From Amphiura filiformis (lineage: Eukaryota > Echinodermata > Ophiuroidea > Amphilepidida > Amphiuridae): a stretch of 64,000 nt of DNA. The stretch covers positions 43,106,990 through 43,170,989 of the forward strand of contig NC_092637.1 of the NCBI RefSeq assembly GCF_039555335.1, given 5' to 3'. The notes beneath the pieces are model-generated. The model did no database searches. It was not told the origin of the DNA and saw only the letters and a list, made by a program, of their open reading frames with translations. Below, one piece after another: positions 1-11,893 of this stretch. Position numbers and translations under genes: made by a program. How positions within the stretch are numbered: the stretch's first letter is position 1; the number at the start of each line of letters is the position of its first letter.

Positions 1-1
1 G

Positions 2-517
2 TACTGTCAGAAATGCTTTGTTTCTAAATATAACTTAGAAAGACATGTCCAAATTCACACCAAAGGGAAACCCTTTCAGTGTGAGTACTGCCAGAAGTGC
101 TTTTCTCAGAAAAACGATCTAATATTACACATCAGATGTCACACCAAAGAGACACCCTTTCGGTGTGAATACTGTCAGAAGTGCTTTTCTCGGAAAGATA
201 ATCTTAAATGTCACGTCAGAATTCACACCAAAGAGAAACCGTTTAGGTGTGAGAATTGTGGGAAATGTTTTGCTCAAAGCCGTGCTTTAAAAATGCACAG
301 TAGAACTCACACCAAAGAGAAACCTTTTCAGTGTGAGCATTGTGGGAAGTGTTTTGCTCATAGCAATTCTTTGAAATGTCACATTAGAAATCACGCCAAA
401 ATGAAAACTTATACCAAAGAGAAACCTTTTAAGTGTGAGAATTGTGGGAAATATTTTGCTCATAGGAATAGTTTGAAATTTCACATTAGAAATCACGCCA
501 AAAATGAAACCTTTTAG
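2..517 (+). CDS. C2H2 zinc-finger protein, 3' end (partial)
   Basis: The window opens inside an open frame of about 171 codons ending at TAG 515-517; the 5' part lies outside. It encodes one partial and five complete C2H2 fingers of the form C-x2-C-x12-H-x3-H, with cores such as CEYCQKCF and CENCGKCF. Linkers are TKEKP, TKETP or TKGKP rather than the canonical TGEKP. The last linker is stretched (AKMKTYTKEKP). The C-terminus NHAKNETF is nearly the same as the end of the gene near 22.7 kb (NHGKNETF), so the two are close paralogs. Arrays of this kind normally bind DNA as nuclear transcription regulators or transposon silencers; the target here is unknown. No frameshift is seen in this part. 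Confidence 0.9.
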   Translation, partial: YCQKCFVSKYNLERHVQIHTKGKPFQCEYCQKCFSQKNDLILHIRCHTKETPFRCEYCQKCFSRKDNLKCHVRIHTKEKPFRCENCGKCFAQSRALKMHSRTHTKEKPFQCEHCGKCFAHSNSLKCHIRNHAKMKTYTKEKPFKCENCGKYFAHRNSLKFHIRNHAKNETF

Positions 518-1060
518 CAAAATTGAGGCAAGCCATCGTGTGAAGAAGGTTGGTCAGTCCGGTCCGACTGCCTGATCAGGAAGTACTGCTGAATCCGGCA
601 GCATGTAGACTATGCCATAGTCGAATTTTATTAAAAATATGTTATTATTAGTCATGATGAACCCATTTCGTTGAACTCAAAATTATACTGATGTTTATTA
701 AAATTAAAGTATTCAATAGTAAAATGGTCATAAAGAGTTAAAAATAACAGATGATTAGTGACAATAAAAGTAATTGAATGCAACACTATCTTGCATAATT
801 ATAATGGCTCACTTTAATACTGAAAAATTCTGATTTTGGAATCTACCAGTTTATTGATAGCGAACCCCGAATATCCGACTATGGACGTTGAATTTTAAGC
901 AGAACTTTACCCCGGGACATTGCTCTCTAAAACACACTGTCAAGCATACTTGTTTATCAGTCCATTAACCACAAGTACTAAGAATGGTATAGTACAAGAC
1001 GCGCTAGATGTTTGATGAGAGATTAACTTTCGCGTCAACACAAAAGCACCGCAAATACCA

Positions 1061-3929
1061 TAGACTATGCCATAGTCGATTTTTGATAAATAAAAATACG
1101 TTATTAATCATGATGAACACATTCAGTTGAATTCGAAATTATACTGATATTTATTACATCAAAATACTAGTATAAAATGGTTATGAAAAAGTTTATATAA
1201 TTATATTTGTGACAGTAAAAGTAAAGTATACGTAGGCTTATATCCCAGCAAACACAAAACGTTTCCAAAACGTTTTGAATTGGTTTTATTTGGTTTTGGT
1301 TTTTAAAACGTTAAATACACGTTTCCAAAACGTTTTGATAAACATCGAGTTATCTGATGGCAGAATAGTTCGACCAAAACGTTATAAAACGTTCTAATAA
1401 CGTAGACCCATTGTAGACAAAATACTCACGAAAAAAGCAAATAAAATCACAATGTTCATAGATCGTTCCATTCGACTGGATTTCCACTATATAACCAATT
1501 AGCTGGATATTAAATAATTATTTAATATTTATTATAATAAGTAGGCTATCGAATCAACAAGAGACTTGCATTTTATTTTTCTGTAATTTATTTAGGCCTA
1601 CTGTACGTTATTTGCATGAATGATGACAGATATGAATAAAAAACGTAAGCAAATTAAAGTAAAAAGTACCGGTAAATTTACATTGCTTTATTTTATAAAT
1701 CAACTTGCAAAAGATGTAACCATGGTAACGCACGGTCTCGATTTCGTAAAATAATGAACCGGCGGTTAGTCTCGGTCCCAGACGGCTTGTGCTCCTCGTT
1801 ACTCAAGGAGCACAAGCCGGCTGGGACTAAGACTACCCACCGGTTAGTGCGGTTTGTGTGTTTCGAAATACTAGTAACAAATTGTAACCGTTTTGACCAT
1901 GCATCAACGGATATATCTGTGAATCTCAATTGCTGACTGTTTACGGTGGAATTTAATAGGCCTAGCTAACCTTTAATCATGTTTATAGATCAAAAGATAA
2001 ACGTGTATAGGCCTTTGATTTTGTAGACAAGTTGCAGCTATGTTTTGGGCGAAACATTTGCGTTTTAATGGAATTACTGACATATGATTTTAGTCTGCAC
2101 TGATGGCGAGCAATGGTGACTACTACACAGTACTATAGTACTAGTATCCTTGATCTCAGTGACCTTATACTTGACTAGCCTATACGTGGTTACTGCTCAA
2201 CTACTATATATTAGCTGTTCAAATTTGATTCTGGTGTGGAGAAAGCGATACAATTCTACATGTATTTTTGTTGTATTTAATGATAAGTGTTCCAGCTCCA
2301 AGAGTAAAGTATAACAGCATTAGGTCTACTCATTTAGGTAAGTTTTCATTTTCAGTTTTAATTGAGGCCCTTTTATTTCTCAATTCTGTAAATTTTAATA
2401 GCATGACATGGTATAAATGTGCCATTTGTTTCTGATTATAATCATATATAATATTCACGCTAGTTGCCCATTGCAAGTCTCTTGTTGGTTTATATACTGC
2501 GCCAAAAAGTATCCTTACACTTGGAAGAAAAATAGATAGCGCATCTATTAAATAAATAAATTTACCCAAATATGGTTTAGTTTTAATTCACATGTTCAGT
2601 TCAGTTCAGTGAGTTGTAGAATTGATTTTTTCCAAGTGTAAGGATACTTTTATAATTTTAGCGCAGAATACATTTACATTAATGTATTTTAATATCACAT
2701 TTAATATCCTAGCTAAGGTTGGCTTTCATATTTTGGTTATCCGAATCATGCTGCCAGCTGCCGGCAAGAATAATCGATGCAACAGGACTGGACTGGGACG
2801 CTGAACATGTCTTGATGTCGAAGACATTGGGGACATGGAGTTATACATTATCTCATGGTGTACATCTTTTACTTTCATGGTTAATGTATTTCTTCATGGT
2901 TTCATGTCTTATATACTACACAAGAGATCGAAGTGTTAACGTCATAACCATGATAACTTGGACTACCAAAGTGATGCGGTTTATTAGCATTTGGAAAACG
3001 GTCTGATAACGTTTTCAAAACGTGTCATGCAAACGTTATTGAAACGTATTTAGAACTACGTTTTAAAAACGCAATATTGAAACGGTTTTTAAACAAAAGT
3101 GAAACGTAATAAAAACGTGAAAAAAACGTAATCAAAACGTTTCATGCAAACGTTATTGAAACGTATTCAAAACTCCACACATTTACGTTTTTAAAACGCA
3201 ATATTGAAACGTTTCTTAAACCAAAGTGAAACGATTTTTTAACGTTTTAAAAACGTATTTTGGCTAGCTGGGATTATTGAATGCAACATATCATAATGGC
3301 ATAACTACAATGGCACTTCAATACTGAATAATTCTAATTTTAGAATCAGCCAGTTTATTACGAGTTAAAAATCGACTATGGACTTTCACTTTTAAGCAGG
3401 ACTTTATCCAGGGACTTCGTTCTCTAAAACACACTGTCAATCATACTTGTTTATCAATCAAATCTAACCACAAGACTAAGCATGGTGGTACAATACGCGC
3501 TAGATGCGTACGTTCATCCACCAACTTTCGCGCCAGCACAAAAGCGCCGCATTCCAAAGATAGATGTGTACCATGTATAGTTAATGGTAATGGTACGTGT
3601 CGGGAGGATTTAAACAATAACGAGATCTGGGCGACCAATCACAAGCCAGATTCATTTAAAGATGCATTACATCATGACCAATTTTAGTTAGGCCAGAAAT
3701 TGGCCTAACTCTCCATAGAGTCCCATGTTAAAAATGTTAACTGCAATCCAAAGTCAGTAGTCCACTTGGGAAGCTAACATACAGAGGGAGTACGGTGACT
3801 AAAAAGATGAACAGTTGTGAAAATCTATAAATTGTGCACAAATTAATTAAATTGGAGTTTTAAGCGTAAATGCAATATCCAGATTATGCACAATCATGAC
3901 AATGGGCAAGTGGACTACGGAGTAGTCTA
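1061..3929 (+). mobile_element. Element B2: MULE-like MITE inserted in B1, 9-bp target duplication
   Basis: The left end TAGACTATGCCATAGTC (1061) and right end GACTACGGAGTAGTCTA (to 3929) are imperfect inverted repeats, and each is itself a small palindrome. The flanks are CAAATACCA at 1052-1060 and 3930-3938, a perfect 9-bp target duplication lying in B1 sequence. A 9-bp duplication is typical of Mutator-like elements. The element carries a perfect hairpin, AGTTAGGCCA / TGGCCTAACT, at 3686-3710. It is itself split by element C (1244-3272). Without C its body is about 840 bp, close to B3. Confidence 0.85.
1244..3272. mobile_element. Element C1: AAAACGTTTT-rich inverted-repeat element
   Basis: The left end CCCAGCAAACACAAAACG and right end, finishing in GCTGGG, enclose about 2.0 kb. 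The outer 150-270 bp on each side are dense in near-palindromes of the AAAACGTTTT type. Flanking sequence on both sides is element B, which dates this insertion after B2. The internal 1.5 kb has only small open frames (for example 2719-3006) without recognisable similarity. Further C-family pieces lie at 19403-19624, 27540-28177, 30000-30229 and 61914-62412. Confidence 0.7.
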
Positions 3930-4246
3930 CAAATACCACAGATAGTTGTGTACGGTGTAGTTAATGGTAATGGCGCGGGCCTGGAAGATTTAAACCATAA
4001 CGAGATATGGGCGACCAATCACAAGGCAGATCCATTTAAAGATGCATTACATCATGGCCAATTTTAGTTAGGCCAGAAATTGGCCCAACTCTCCATAGAG
4101 TCCCGTGTTAAAAATCTTAACCGCAAGGCAAAGTCAGTAATTTAAAATAGAGCATTGCATTGTGGGATACGATGCTGCCTGACTCGGCAACATGCTGCCT
4201 AACTCGGCAGTATTTCCTGATCAGGCAGTCGGACCGGACTGTTGGT

Positions 4247-4988
4247 GGTAGGAATGGGCCCAGCCCCTAAGCATGAGATGCTTTGAACATTTGAAAATAC
4301 AATTTTCTTAAATATGTATGATAAGGCCAAACCAAAAAAGTTCGTTTCAAAGCTTACGCACGCATTTGTAAAATCACGAGATTTGAAAAAAAAAAAAAAA
4401 AGAAATGCGGAAATTGTTTTTATTTCAAAAAAATTTTTTTTTATAGTTTTTTCCGGAAAAATTCGGCGAAAATCTGACTTTTTTCCTCAAAATATCATAA
4501 AAATAGTCTGGAATAATTAATAATTAAAAAAAAAATCGCATTTCGCATTTGTTTTCAAACCACTCGTGAGCTTTGAGACAAACCTTTTTTTTTTGCCTAA
4601 TGTAATTTGTTTTATAATTTGTCTTCTAATAAACCATAAACAACTTTAGACAAGTACAATTTGCATATGAAGTAGCATTATTATTTTTACTTTCTTTGAA
4701 TCACTTGGTGTCAATAAAAGGCCTTGATATATTTATTTCCATACATAGTAGGGTCCATCCAATGGCAAGCATGGGTTATCATATTGACAGGGTCGAGGGC
4801 ATGACCATAATGCGGGGGGGCTGCTTTGAAATTTGGTCGGTAAGTTCGCCACAGTTATCACTGCCAATGATACAAGACTATGTCGAGCAAAAGGGTAATG
4901 TACACAATTACGTAAAGTACACAGATACGCCAAACCTAATTATTGATTATCGCGGGTGGTAACTTTAAACATATTGTCTACAAATACA
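4247..4988. other. No gene recognised
   Basis: AT-rich sequence with an A-run near 4385-4400. Short open frames at 4314-4520 and 4696-4962 show no recognisable domain. Confidence 0.4.
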
Positions 4989-5616
4989 ATCTACCAAAAA
5001 ACGTTTCAAAACGTAAACAGCGGCCAAAGTTTACAACATCCTCCCTGTGTGGCTCTTCACCCTTTTTAAACTTGGTCCCATTTAGTAAAGTAGTATTAAC
5101 ATGAAGAATGAGTCCTAATTTTTACATGCAACAATGTACTCTTATAGGTTTAAGACTGTTCGAAAGCGGTGCAATATGACGTAGGCTACCGTATGTATTA
5201 TCAAAAACATTTCAAGGTTTATGTTTTATTATATTGCGTGATCATAAAGAGTAGTCGAGTATTATATATACTTAGCAAATTGACTGTGTGTCAACCTGCT
5301 ACATATAGGCCCTACATCTGTACATAAGGCGCAGAATCGCACATGACGATGAAGAATTTAACAAAGTGAGTATTTGCTACAAAATACATTATAACGTCTA
5401 TACGGAAAAAACTTCAATTACGCACGAACATTAATTCATTTGCTCTACAAAATAAACATTGACAACTAAGAAAACCAACAAGTAGCCTATAGATGACTTC
5501 GTATGGGTCTTTAAAACTTTCATAAATGGGACCAAGTTTAAAAAGGGTGAAAAGCCACACAGGAAAGATTTTTAAACTTTGGCCGCTTTTTACGTTTTGA
5601 AACGTTTTTGGTAGAT
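4989..5616. mobile_element. Element D: MITE with ~95-bp inverted ends
   Basis: Left arm 4989-5084 and right arm 5523-5616 are inverted copies. They share ATCTACCAAAAA, an AACGTTTCAAAACGT word, a GCGGCCAAAGTTTA word and CTTGGTCCCATTTA. The 440-bp centre is non-coding and AT-rich. No clean target duplication was found. Confidence 0.75.
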
Positions 5617-5656
5617 ATTAATTCTTTTTTTGAGGTAAAAAAATATTGCGCGCTAA

Positions 5657-5940
5657 GTGGTTCTTTGTAGCCATGCGAGGTGAACTAGTTGGATATCCAT
5701 ATTTCGCGGTTAATGGTGCTTTGTAGCCCTGCGGGGCAAACTAGTTGGATATCCATATTTCAGGGTGAGTGGTTTTTTGAAGCTCCGCGGGGCAAACTAG
5801 TTGGATATCCATATTTCGCGGTTAGCGGTTCTTTGTAGCCCTGCAGGGCAAACTAGTTGGATATCCATATTTCGCGGTTAGCGGTTCTTTGTAGCCCTGC
5901 GGGCAAACTAGTTGGATATCCATATTTCGCGGTTTGTGGT
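5657..5940 (+). repeat. Tandem repeat, 56-bp unit, five copies
   Basis: The word GGATATCCATATTTC recurs at 5691, 5747, 5803, 5859 and 5914, giving steps of 56, 56, 56 and 55 bp. Each unit also has ACTAGTT just before it and TTTGTAGCCCTGCGGG or a variant. No open frame is maintained. Confidence 0.9.
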
Positions 5941-6234
5941 TCTAGTGGTTTTAACGACCCGTAACCACCCCAGTCAGCTGCATACCGCATCCAGCTATTT
6001 TAATTATCAAAATACTAGTTTTTTAATGCTATGGGGTAACAGAATTATTAAAAAAATTAATAGCTGAACCCAATAGTTCAGCCAAGGACTGGAAACGACA
6101 TATTGATGACTTTATATAGAGTGTATTCAATAAACCCAAGGCGGAACGAGAGTTGCTAAGTAACCGCTATCCGAACCATAAACACACACAGTGCCGCCGA
6201 CAAGGGGGGGTAACCGGGGGCGTTACCCCGGGGT

Positions 6235-6690
6235 CCTAGGGCGCCCGTAAAAAGTGAAGAAAAGACACTTTACTATGGGGCAGTAAAAGCAAAGAAAACG
6301 GACCCCAGGGGCCCGTAAAAGATACCTTGCAATAGGCATATTTTCTTTGCTTTACTATATGAGCCAACAAAGGTCTCTTTTCTTAGGCCTATGGTATCTC
6401 TTCTTTGCTTTTTACGGGCCCTCCGAGGTCTCTTTTTTTCTTTTTATGGGTCCATTAGGGTATATATCTTTTCTTTGCTTATTAAGCTTTTTTACATACT
6501 CACTAAGGTCTCTTTTTTTTCATTTACGGGCCTATGGTATCTTTTCTTTGCTTTTTACGGGCCCACTATGGTCTCTTTTCTTTGCCTTTTATACGGGTCC
6601 AATATAAGGTCTGTTTTCTTTGCTCTTTTTACGGCCCATAAAAACCAAACAAAAGTAACGGGCCCGTAAAAAACCAAGAAAAGAGACATG
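6235..6690. repeat. Degenerate minisatellite (CTTTGCTTTTTACGGGCC)
   Basis: Irregular repeats of TCTTTTCTTTGCTTTTTACG plus GGGCC and AAGGTCTCTTTT words, with one block in reverse orientation (CCCGTAAAAAG at 6244). Overlapping open frames at 6347-6669 are low-complexity translations of this repeat and not genes. The flank near 6190 (GTGCCGCCGACAAGG) resembles a hAT-type end, but no partner end was found. Confidence 0.65.
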
Positions 6691-7250
6691 CATTTTATTT
6701 AAAAAAAATACAAGATAGCCTTTGAAGCACACACTTTAATAAATATTTCATTTGAATTTACACTTTGCTTTTGCCAAAATGATCATCCTCGATATAATGA
6801 AATCTTGGAGAAATCAGGGGAGTGCAGGTTAATCGTGGGAACACATATTGCAAATTTTCGCGCGCATTGTGCCCTTCACTTTATTATTTGATCATTATCC
6901 GCACGGAGTTTGTTTCAATACGTCCAATCTGTGAGCAAAAGTTGCTAATTCGAATTACAAATTTCTGTGCGCTTCGCGCGAATTTTCCAATTCACTGGTT
7001 CATACTTGAAACATTTTGGCTTCAAATTGGCAATTTTTTTGCACTTCGCGTGGAAGTTGTTCAGATAAACTTAATCTGGGAGCAAAATGCCATTCAAATT
7101 TCAAATTTGTGCGCGCATTTGGCTCCTTTAATGTTCATATTTGATTATTGGCAGCTAAACATGCTACTTTCGCTCCGCTGCAACATATGTTCAAGGATTT
7201 TACACCACCTCCCCCATGTTACAAAGAAATTTATGCCACTGCCCTTACCA
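6691..7250. other. No gene recognised; GCGCGAAGCGC-type repeat words
   Basis: Contains TTCGCGCGCATTGTGC and GCGCTTCGCGCG words, typical of an interspersed repeat seen also near 36170, 56290, 58460 and 58850. The 172-codon frame at 6822-7340 is rejected as a gene. Confidence 0.5.
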
Positions 7251-7720
7251 AACATGAATGCCTATTTGGCATTCTGTATTCTCAAGCCCTCGAGTGCCAA
7301 GGATAGCGGTACTAGGTGGTCACTAGCACTCAGCAGCTAATGAATGCTTGTAGAGATGGTTCACAGGCATTCCGAATGCCTCACAAGAATGCTACCGAAT
7401 GCCTATTTACTCATTAAGCCCTCGTTAAAGCTCAATACTATTAACTTAGGCATTCCTAAGCATTCGTAACTTAGGCATTCCTAAGTGATTCTAGGATTAG
7501 GCGGTTTGCCATAGGCACTCAGTGGCATTCGGATAAGTCATAGGCATTCGGTTTACAAGTAATAGGCATTCCACTGAAAAATTTCTAAGTATTAGGCATT
7601 CGGTTAAAAAAATTCTTAAGTAATAGGCATTCCACTGAAAAATTTCTAAGTATTAGGCATTCGGTTAAAAAATTTCTAAGTAATAGGCATTCGATTCAAT
7701 TAGGCATTCTGCTAATAGCC
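7251..7720. repeat. AGGCATTC subterminal/tandem repeat block
   Basis: Dense occurrences of AGGCATTC and GAATGCCT in both orientations. From about 7545 they settle into a tandem of roughly 31 bp in which TAGGCATTCC + ACTGAAAAATTTCTAAG alternates with TAGGCATTCGG + TTAAAAAATTTCTAAG. A related block of the same words lies at 8990-9660, so the two may be the ends of one large element. Confidence 0.7.
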
Positions 7721-8277
7721 TTGACTAGCATTACTTGGTGGTTGACCCAAGGGTCAAACAGGTGCATGATGGGAATATATTTCTAACTGCCATTTTAAAC
7801 TGGTGTGAATGCAGAGATGATGGATTCTTAATCCTTTCATGTTTCCAGCTTTATTATAGGCCTTATTTTTCACTCTTTACATTTGGGATGTTACATGACA
7901 ATGCATATTTATGTGGACAACATCATACATGTGTGGGATCCATGTTGTTATCTTTGTGTACAATAATATGCCACAATATGGATGGTGTAAGTATAGGTAA
8001 GCTTATAAATATGACTAGATGTAACTTTGAATATAGGTTTTATGCAGGCAGTTTCTTGAAATATGGAATGGTCTAGTGTTAAGGAGGAGCTACTTAGCAT
8101 ATTGGGGTATTAAACATTAATAATATAATAGTGTACATTTATACCACGCACAAATCCACTAAATAAAAGCACTCATATGGCGCAAGAAGAGCTAACTCAA
8201 ACAATGAAACCAAACAACAACGACAAATTACATCATTAGGTAGCAATAATTATTTTGTGTATTTATAAAACACACTG
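7721..8277. other. No gene recognised
   Basis: Unique-looking AT-rich sequence between the repeat blocks. A 113-codon frame (7735-8076) has no recognisable motif. Confidence 0.4.
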
Positions 8278-8541
8278 ATCCCAGTGGGCACACCTAACAT
8301 TAAAGTCAGGTTGAAATGTCAACGTCGACTGGTTGAAATCAGGTTGTATTTGCAAATGGACTTGATTTCAACCTCCTCAATTTTTGCATTGAAAGTTGGT
8401 TGAAATCAGGTTGAAATTTCAATGTGATTTCAACTAACCTTAAGGTTAAAATCAGGTTGAAATCAGGTTAGGTTGAAACTTCGATGTTGTTTCAACGTTG
8501 ATACGTACAACATCGAAATCCTAACCTGTGCCCACTGGGAT
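8278..8541. mobile_element. Element E: MITE with ATCCCAGTGGGCACA ends
   Basis: The ends ATCCCAGTGGGCACA (8278) and TGTGCCCACTGGGAT (to 8541) are perfect inverted repeats of 15 bp. The 264-bp body is made of GGTTGAAATCAGGTTGAAA-like words in both orientations. Non-coding. Confidence 0.85.
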
Positions 8542-8989
8542 GTTACTCAATTTGTTAGTTATCAATTTGATGCAATTTAGTGGCTCTTGCTGATGCACAT
8601 GGCTATACTTGCTTATATATTTGAGTTAAATTTGTGCATATTCTTAATCCTTACTCTCCTAGAATTCCTATTTTTCGGGGAAACTATGGGAAATCATATG
8701 GAAAAGTACTTATCATGATCCTCATTTGATCAGGAAAATGGGAAAATTAGGGAAATTGTCTTTTTCACTTTTGACTTCATTTATTATGATGGGAATAGTT
8801 TGGACCTCCACAGTTGTTGATAAGAATTATTTAATTTGTTTCCAGGAGTCAATTTGGAGAATTACATCAAAGAAAGAAATATAAACTAACAACCATAGCA
8901 GTGGCCAGCTTTTTCTGCAGTGCATTATATTCCTATTTGTCACTCTCGTAGAATTGCTTAGCCAGCATAGCTATATAATTATATAGTGG
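8542..8989. other. No gene recognised
   Basis: AT-rich sequence with no repeat structure or motif that I can name. Confidence 0.4.
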
Positions 8990-9660
8990 TTTGAGTGCTT
9001 CACCTGTAAGTGGTTGGAATACCTATAAGCGGTTGAAATACCTGTAGGCGGTTGGAATGCCTATAGGCGGTTGGAATGCTTCTGAGGCGATTGGAAATTT
9101 CTTTGGCGGTTGGAGTGCTTCATAGGTGGTTGGAATGCCACTAAGTGGTTCGAGGGCCTAGCTCATTTACATATTTCGCCTCTGAGGAGGGCTTATGAAC
9201 CACTTACGAACCACTAGTAGCGGTTGAGGGCTAAATAAGTGGTTCGAGTGCTAACCTGTAGGCGGTTGGAATGCTTCTGAGGCAGTTGGTATCCTTCCTA
9301 GTGGTTGGAATGCTTCCTAGCGGTTGGAATGCTTCCTAGGCGGTTGGAATGCTTCCCAAGCGGTTCGAATGCTACCTAGGTGGTTTAAATGCTAGGCGGT
9401 TTGAATGCCTCCTTAGTGGTTCGAATGCCTCCTTAGTGGTACGAGTGCTTAGCTCATTTACATATTTCGCCTCTGAGGAGGGCTTATGAACCACTTATGA
9501 ACCGCTATAAGCGGTCGAGGGCTAGCAAACAGGCGGTTGAGTGCTAACAACCGCCTATTAACTCAATGTTATAGTATTGGAGGCATTCACCATTTAGGCA
9601 TTCATTAACGGTTCTTTACCATTCAATGGAATGCCTAGTGAGTGCTTAGGGAATGCTAGT
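8990..9660. repeat. GGCGGTTGGAATGC tandem block with ~290-bp higher-order repeat
   Basis: Roughly 20-22 bp units of the type TAGGCGGTTGGAATGCTTCC. A longer segment (AGCTCATTTACATATTTCGC, then CTCTGAGGAGGGCTTATGAA) occurs at about 9163 and again at about 9451, which gives a higher-order period near 290 bp. It ends in AGGCATTC words like the block at 7251-7720. Confidence 0.75.
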
Positions 9661-10058
9661 TTTTTAGGTAAGGGTGTTGCCCCCCCCCACACACACACAC
9701 CCCTATGAATTCCTGCACCGTCATCACTGAGCAAAGGGGCCCGTGCGTTCACATTGCCCCCGGGCCCGTAATGGCTCTCGGCGGCACTGAACACACATGC
9801 ATGATCAGACAACGAGTATTCAATTTCCTCATAGCATCCCACGTTGTACACACGTCAGTCGAATTTGGCGGTGTTGGTTTGTTAGCCCTCCAAGTTATAA
9901 CATCGTTCACTTTGTGTTGAACATTGTATGTGGGCCTCGCTGTAATAACATAAAGATCAGTATGATCAGTGTGGTATCACAGAGCAGACCCTTGAGAGGG
10001 TCTGCTCATTTGGCTCATTTGCATGGCAGTCGGACTCGCCATTGTATTTGATCATTTG
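9661..10058. other. No gene recognised; C-run, CA microsatellite and short hairpin
   Basis: A (C)n(AC)n stretch lies near 9680-9703. A perfect 11-bp hairpin, GAGCAGACCCT / AGGGTCTGCTC with loop TGAG, is at 9982-10007. Open frames here are short and overlapping. Confidence 0.45.
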
Positions 10059-10269
10059 TGTATGGAGAGCAATGGCATGAAGCAATTCCTGGAGAGGGCA
10101 ATCCCTCATTTGCATGTGCCGCATTCTTATTTAAATTAGCCACTGTGTTATTGCTTAATATTCATATGTTATGGAGAGCACTTTACACCACCAGATCGGG
10201 CAAGTCATGAATAATTTAGCGTTGTGAAGCCAAATAAACTTATTATTTCCCAGGCTTGAAAAAAAATTG

Positions 10270-10342
10270 TAGGCAGAGGTGGGAATCGATCTCGGTACCT
10301 CCCGGTTAAAAAGCACAGTGCAAGACCACTAAACCAGCTAAA
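10270..10342 (-). tRNA. tRNA-like sequence / tRNA pseudogene (copy 1, minus)
   Basis: On the minus strand an A-box-like TGGTTTAGTGG (10326-10336) and a B-box-like GATCGATTCCC (10281-10291) sit at tRNA spacing. The 7-bp acceptor ends do not pair, so this is probably a tRNA-derived SINE head or pseudogene. Confidence 0.5.
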
Positions 10343-10601
10343 TATCTGTTGTGAGACGTGTAACATTAAATCAGTAATAAAAGAAGTAGATTCTTATTTT
10401 GGGCTCAAATTGTAGAAAAGGGAAATGTTTTCCCTGCTCCAAAGAAAATAAAAATTGAGATCTTTAAACAAAATGTTACGGCTCTATTGAAAAAAAAGAT
10501 TGATTTCAAAATAACTTGTCTATTTTATATTTATTTCACGAGGTGGCATTATCACAGACGAACACTGTATAGGCTAAAACTAGATCCTCACCACTACCCG
10601 C

Positions 10602-10671
10602 CGTCGTAGGTCAGTGGTAGAGCATCAGACTGATGATGCCAAGATTGTTGGTTCGAGTCCTGTCAGCAATG
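10602..10671 (+). tRNA. tRNA-like sequence / tRNA pseudogene (copy 1, plus)
   Basis: Contains GTAGGTCAGTGGTAGAGC (A box) and GGTTCGAGTCC (B box, 10650-10660) at tRNA spacing. The 5' half of the anticodon stem (TCAGA) has lost its partner, and the acceptor stem does not close. Likely a decayed tRNA or SINE head. Its mate is at 13607-13681. Confidence 0.5.
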
Positions 10672-10712
10672 TTTATTTTTGTGAATGCAATGTTACGATA
10701 CCATTTGTTCAA

Positions 10713-10716
10713 AATT

Positions 10717-10751
<35 letters not shown>

Positions 10752-10760
10752 TTTGTTTAT
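10713..10760 (+). repeat. (ATTT)n microsatellite
   Basis: Uninterrupted ATTT units. A GATT run follows at about 10931-10955. Confidence 0.9.
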
Positions 10761-11030
10761 TTGTTATATTTTTTAATGTAAATAATTATGTATTTATTTT
10801 GTTTAATCACTCACTCACACTCAAAGAGGGCTCTTGGTCGATCAGTTCATTTATTCATTGTTTGATGGTTGTGATACGTCTGTTGATCGAAATTGAATAT
10901 CATATAATTTATTCATATTCATTGTTTGTGAATTGATTGATTGATTGATTGATTAACTGATTGATTGATTTGTTGAGCCGGTGCAAGTGAGTGCGTAGAG
11001 ACGAGTTACTTGAACAAGCCTTAATAATTA

Positions 11031-11037
11031 TAATTAA

Positions 11038-11100
<63 letters not shown>

Positions 11101-11102
11101 AT
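11031..11102 (+). repeat. (AAAT)n microsatellite
   Basis: About 17 AAAT units; longer in copy 2 (14040-14167). Confidence 0.95.
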
Positions 11103-11893
11103 AGCTTCCCCTCTCAGCCTGCCAAAAATATTGTGACCACCCCCCTGTTGGACATTCAAATTATTGGGATTCCAAATAATGATTAAATACATCAGATTTG
11201 TAGATGTAGGCCTACAATAAGAAAACTTAAAAAAACAACTAAACCGATATTTTACTCATTATTGACCATGGTAGGCGAAATCATCAATAGTGATTAAAGA
11301 ATTTTTGTTCAAAGTAAAATTTCCATATCATAAGCGTTTCCGGGGGGGTACTCACGTACAAGGTTTCCCACGAAAATCCTAAAAATGGGTCTACTGAAGA
11401 AAAAATCCTTAGACATGGGTCTCCCTTTTTCCGTGCTATGTGTGAAAAGGAAAAACATGCGGGAAAAACATGTTGCTTTTACTATTTTCAAGCTCAAATC
11501 CTTAGATATGGGTCCTTACTTTCCTGACAATCCTTAGATATGGGTACCTATTTTCGGTAAAATCGTGACCCTTAGAAATGGTTATGGGTTCGGAAGCTCG
11601 GGCCGCACATCCCCGGCGAAAAATAATCCAAGTACCCCCCCCCCCCCCCCTAAGCCTTTTATAAAGCGTTTTACATCGCACCCCCCCAGGACTCAACACT
11701 ATTGCACAGCCCCTGTTAATCTCCAAAATTATTCAATTGCTTTTTTCGATGGGCCTAAACTCTTGTAATAGGCCTACACATATTAAATACAGCAAGCTGC
11801 ATTCAAATATATACATGCACGATACAAGTGGTATTCCAGAAACTCTGCACATCAGTGACATCACTTAATTAATATTACTACCGGTAGTGAACA

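Larger units (their letters stand above)
606..4139 (+). mobile_element. Element B1: MULE-like MITE, interrupted and 3' truncated
   Basis: It starts with TAGACTATGCCATAGTC, the terminal repeat seen in full-length copy B3 (51459-52260). It runs to 1060, is interrupted by B2 (1061-3929 plus duplicated target), and resumes at 3939 through about 4139. There it leaves the B3 alignment, so the right terminus is missing. Non-coding. Confidence 0.75.
555..4241. mobile_element. Element A: DNA transposon with 51-bp terminal inverted repeats
   Basis: The left end 555-605 (starting CAGTCCGGTCCGACTGCC) and the right end 4191-4241 are inverted copies matching at 46 of 51 positions. Flanking 5-bp words match: TTGGT at 550-554 and at 4242-4246, a likely target-site duplication. 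No transposase is visible. The interior is filled by elements B1, B2 and C, so A is the outermost layer of a nest. An alternative is that A and B1 are one composite family whose full ends include this repeat. Confidence 0.75.

Noticed and set aside
6822..7340. 172-codon open frame
   Set aside because: It overlaps interspersed repeat words (GCGCTTCGCGCG) and the AGGCATTC block, and shows no domain or biased composition expected of a protein.
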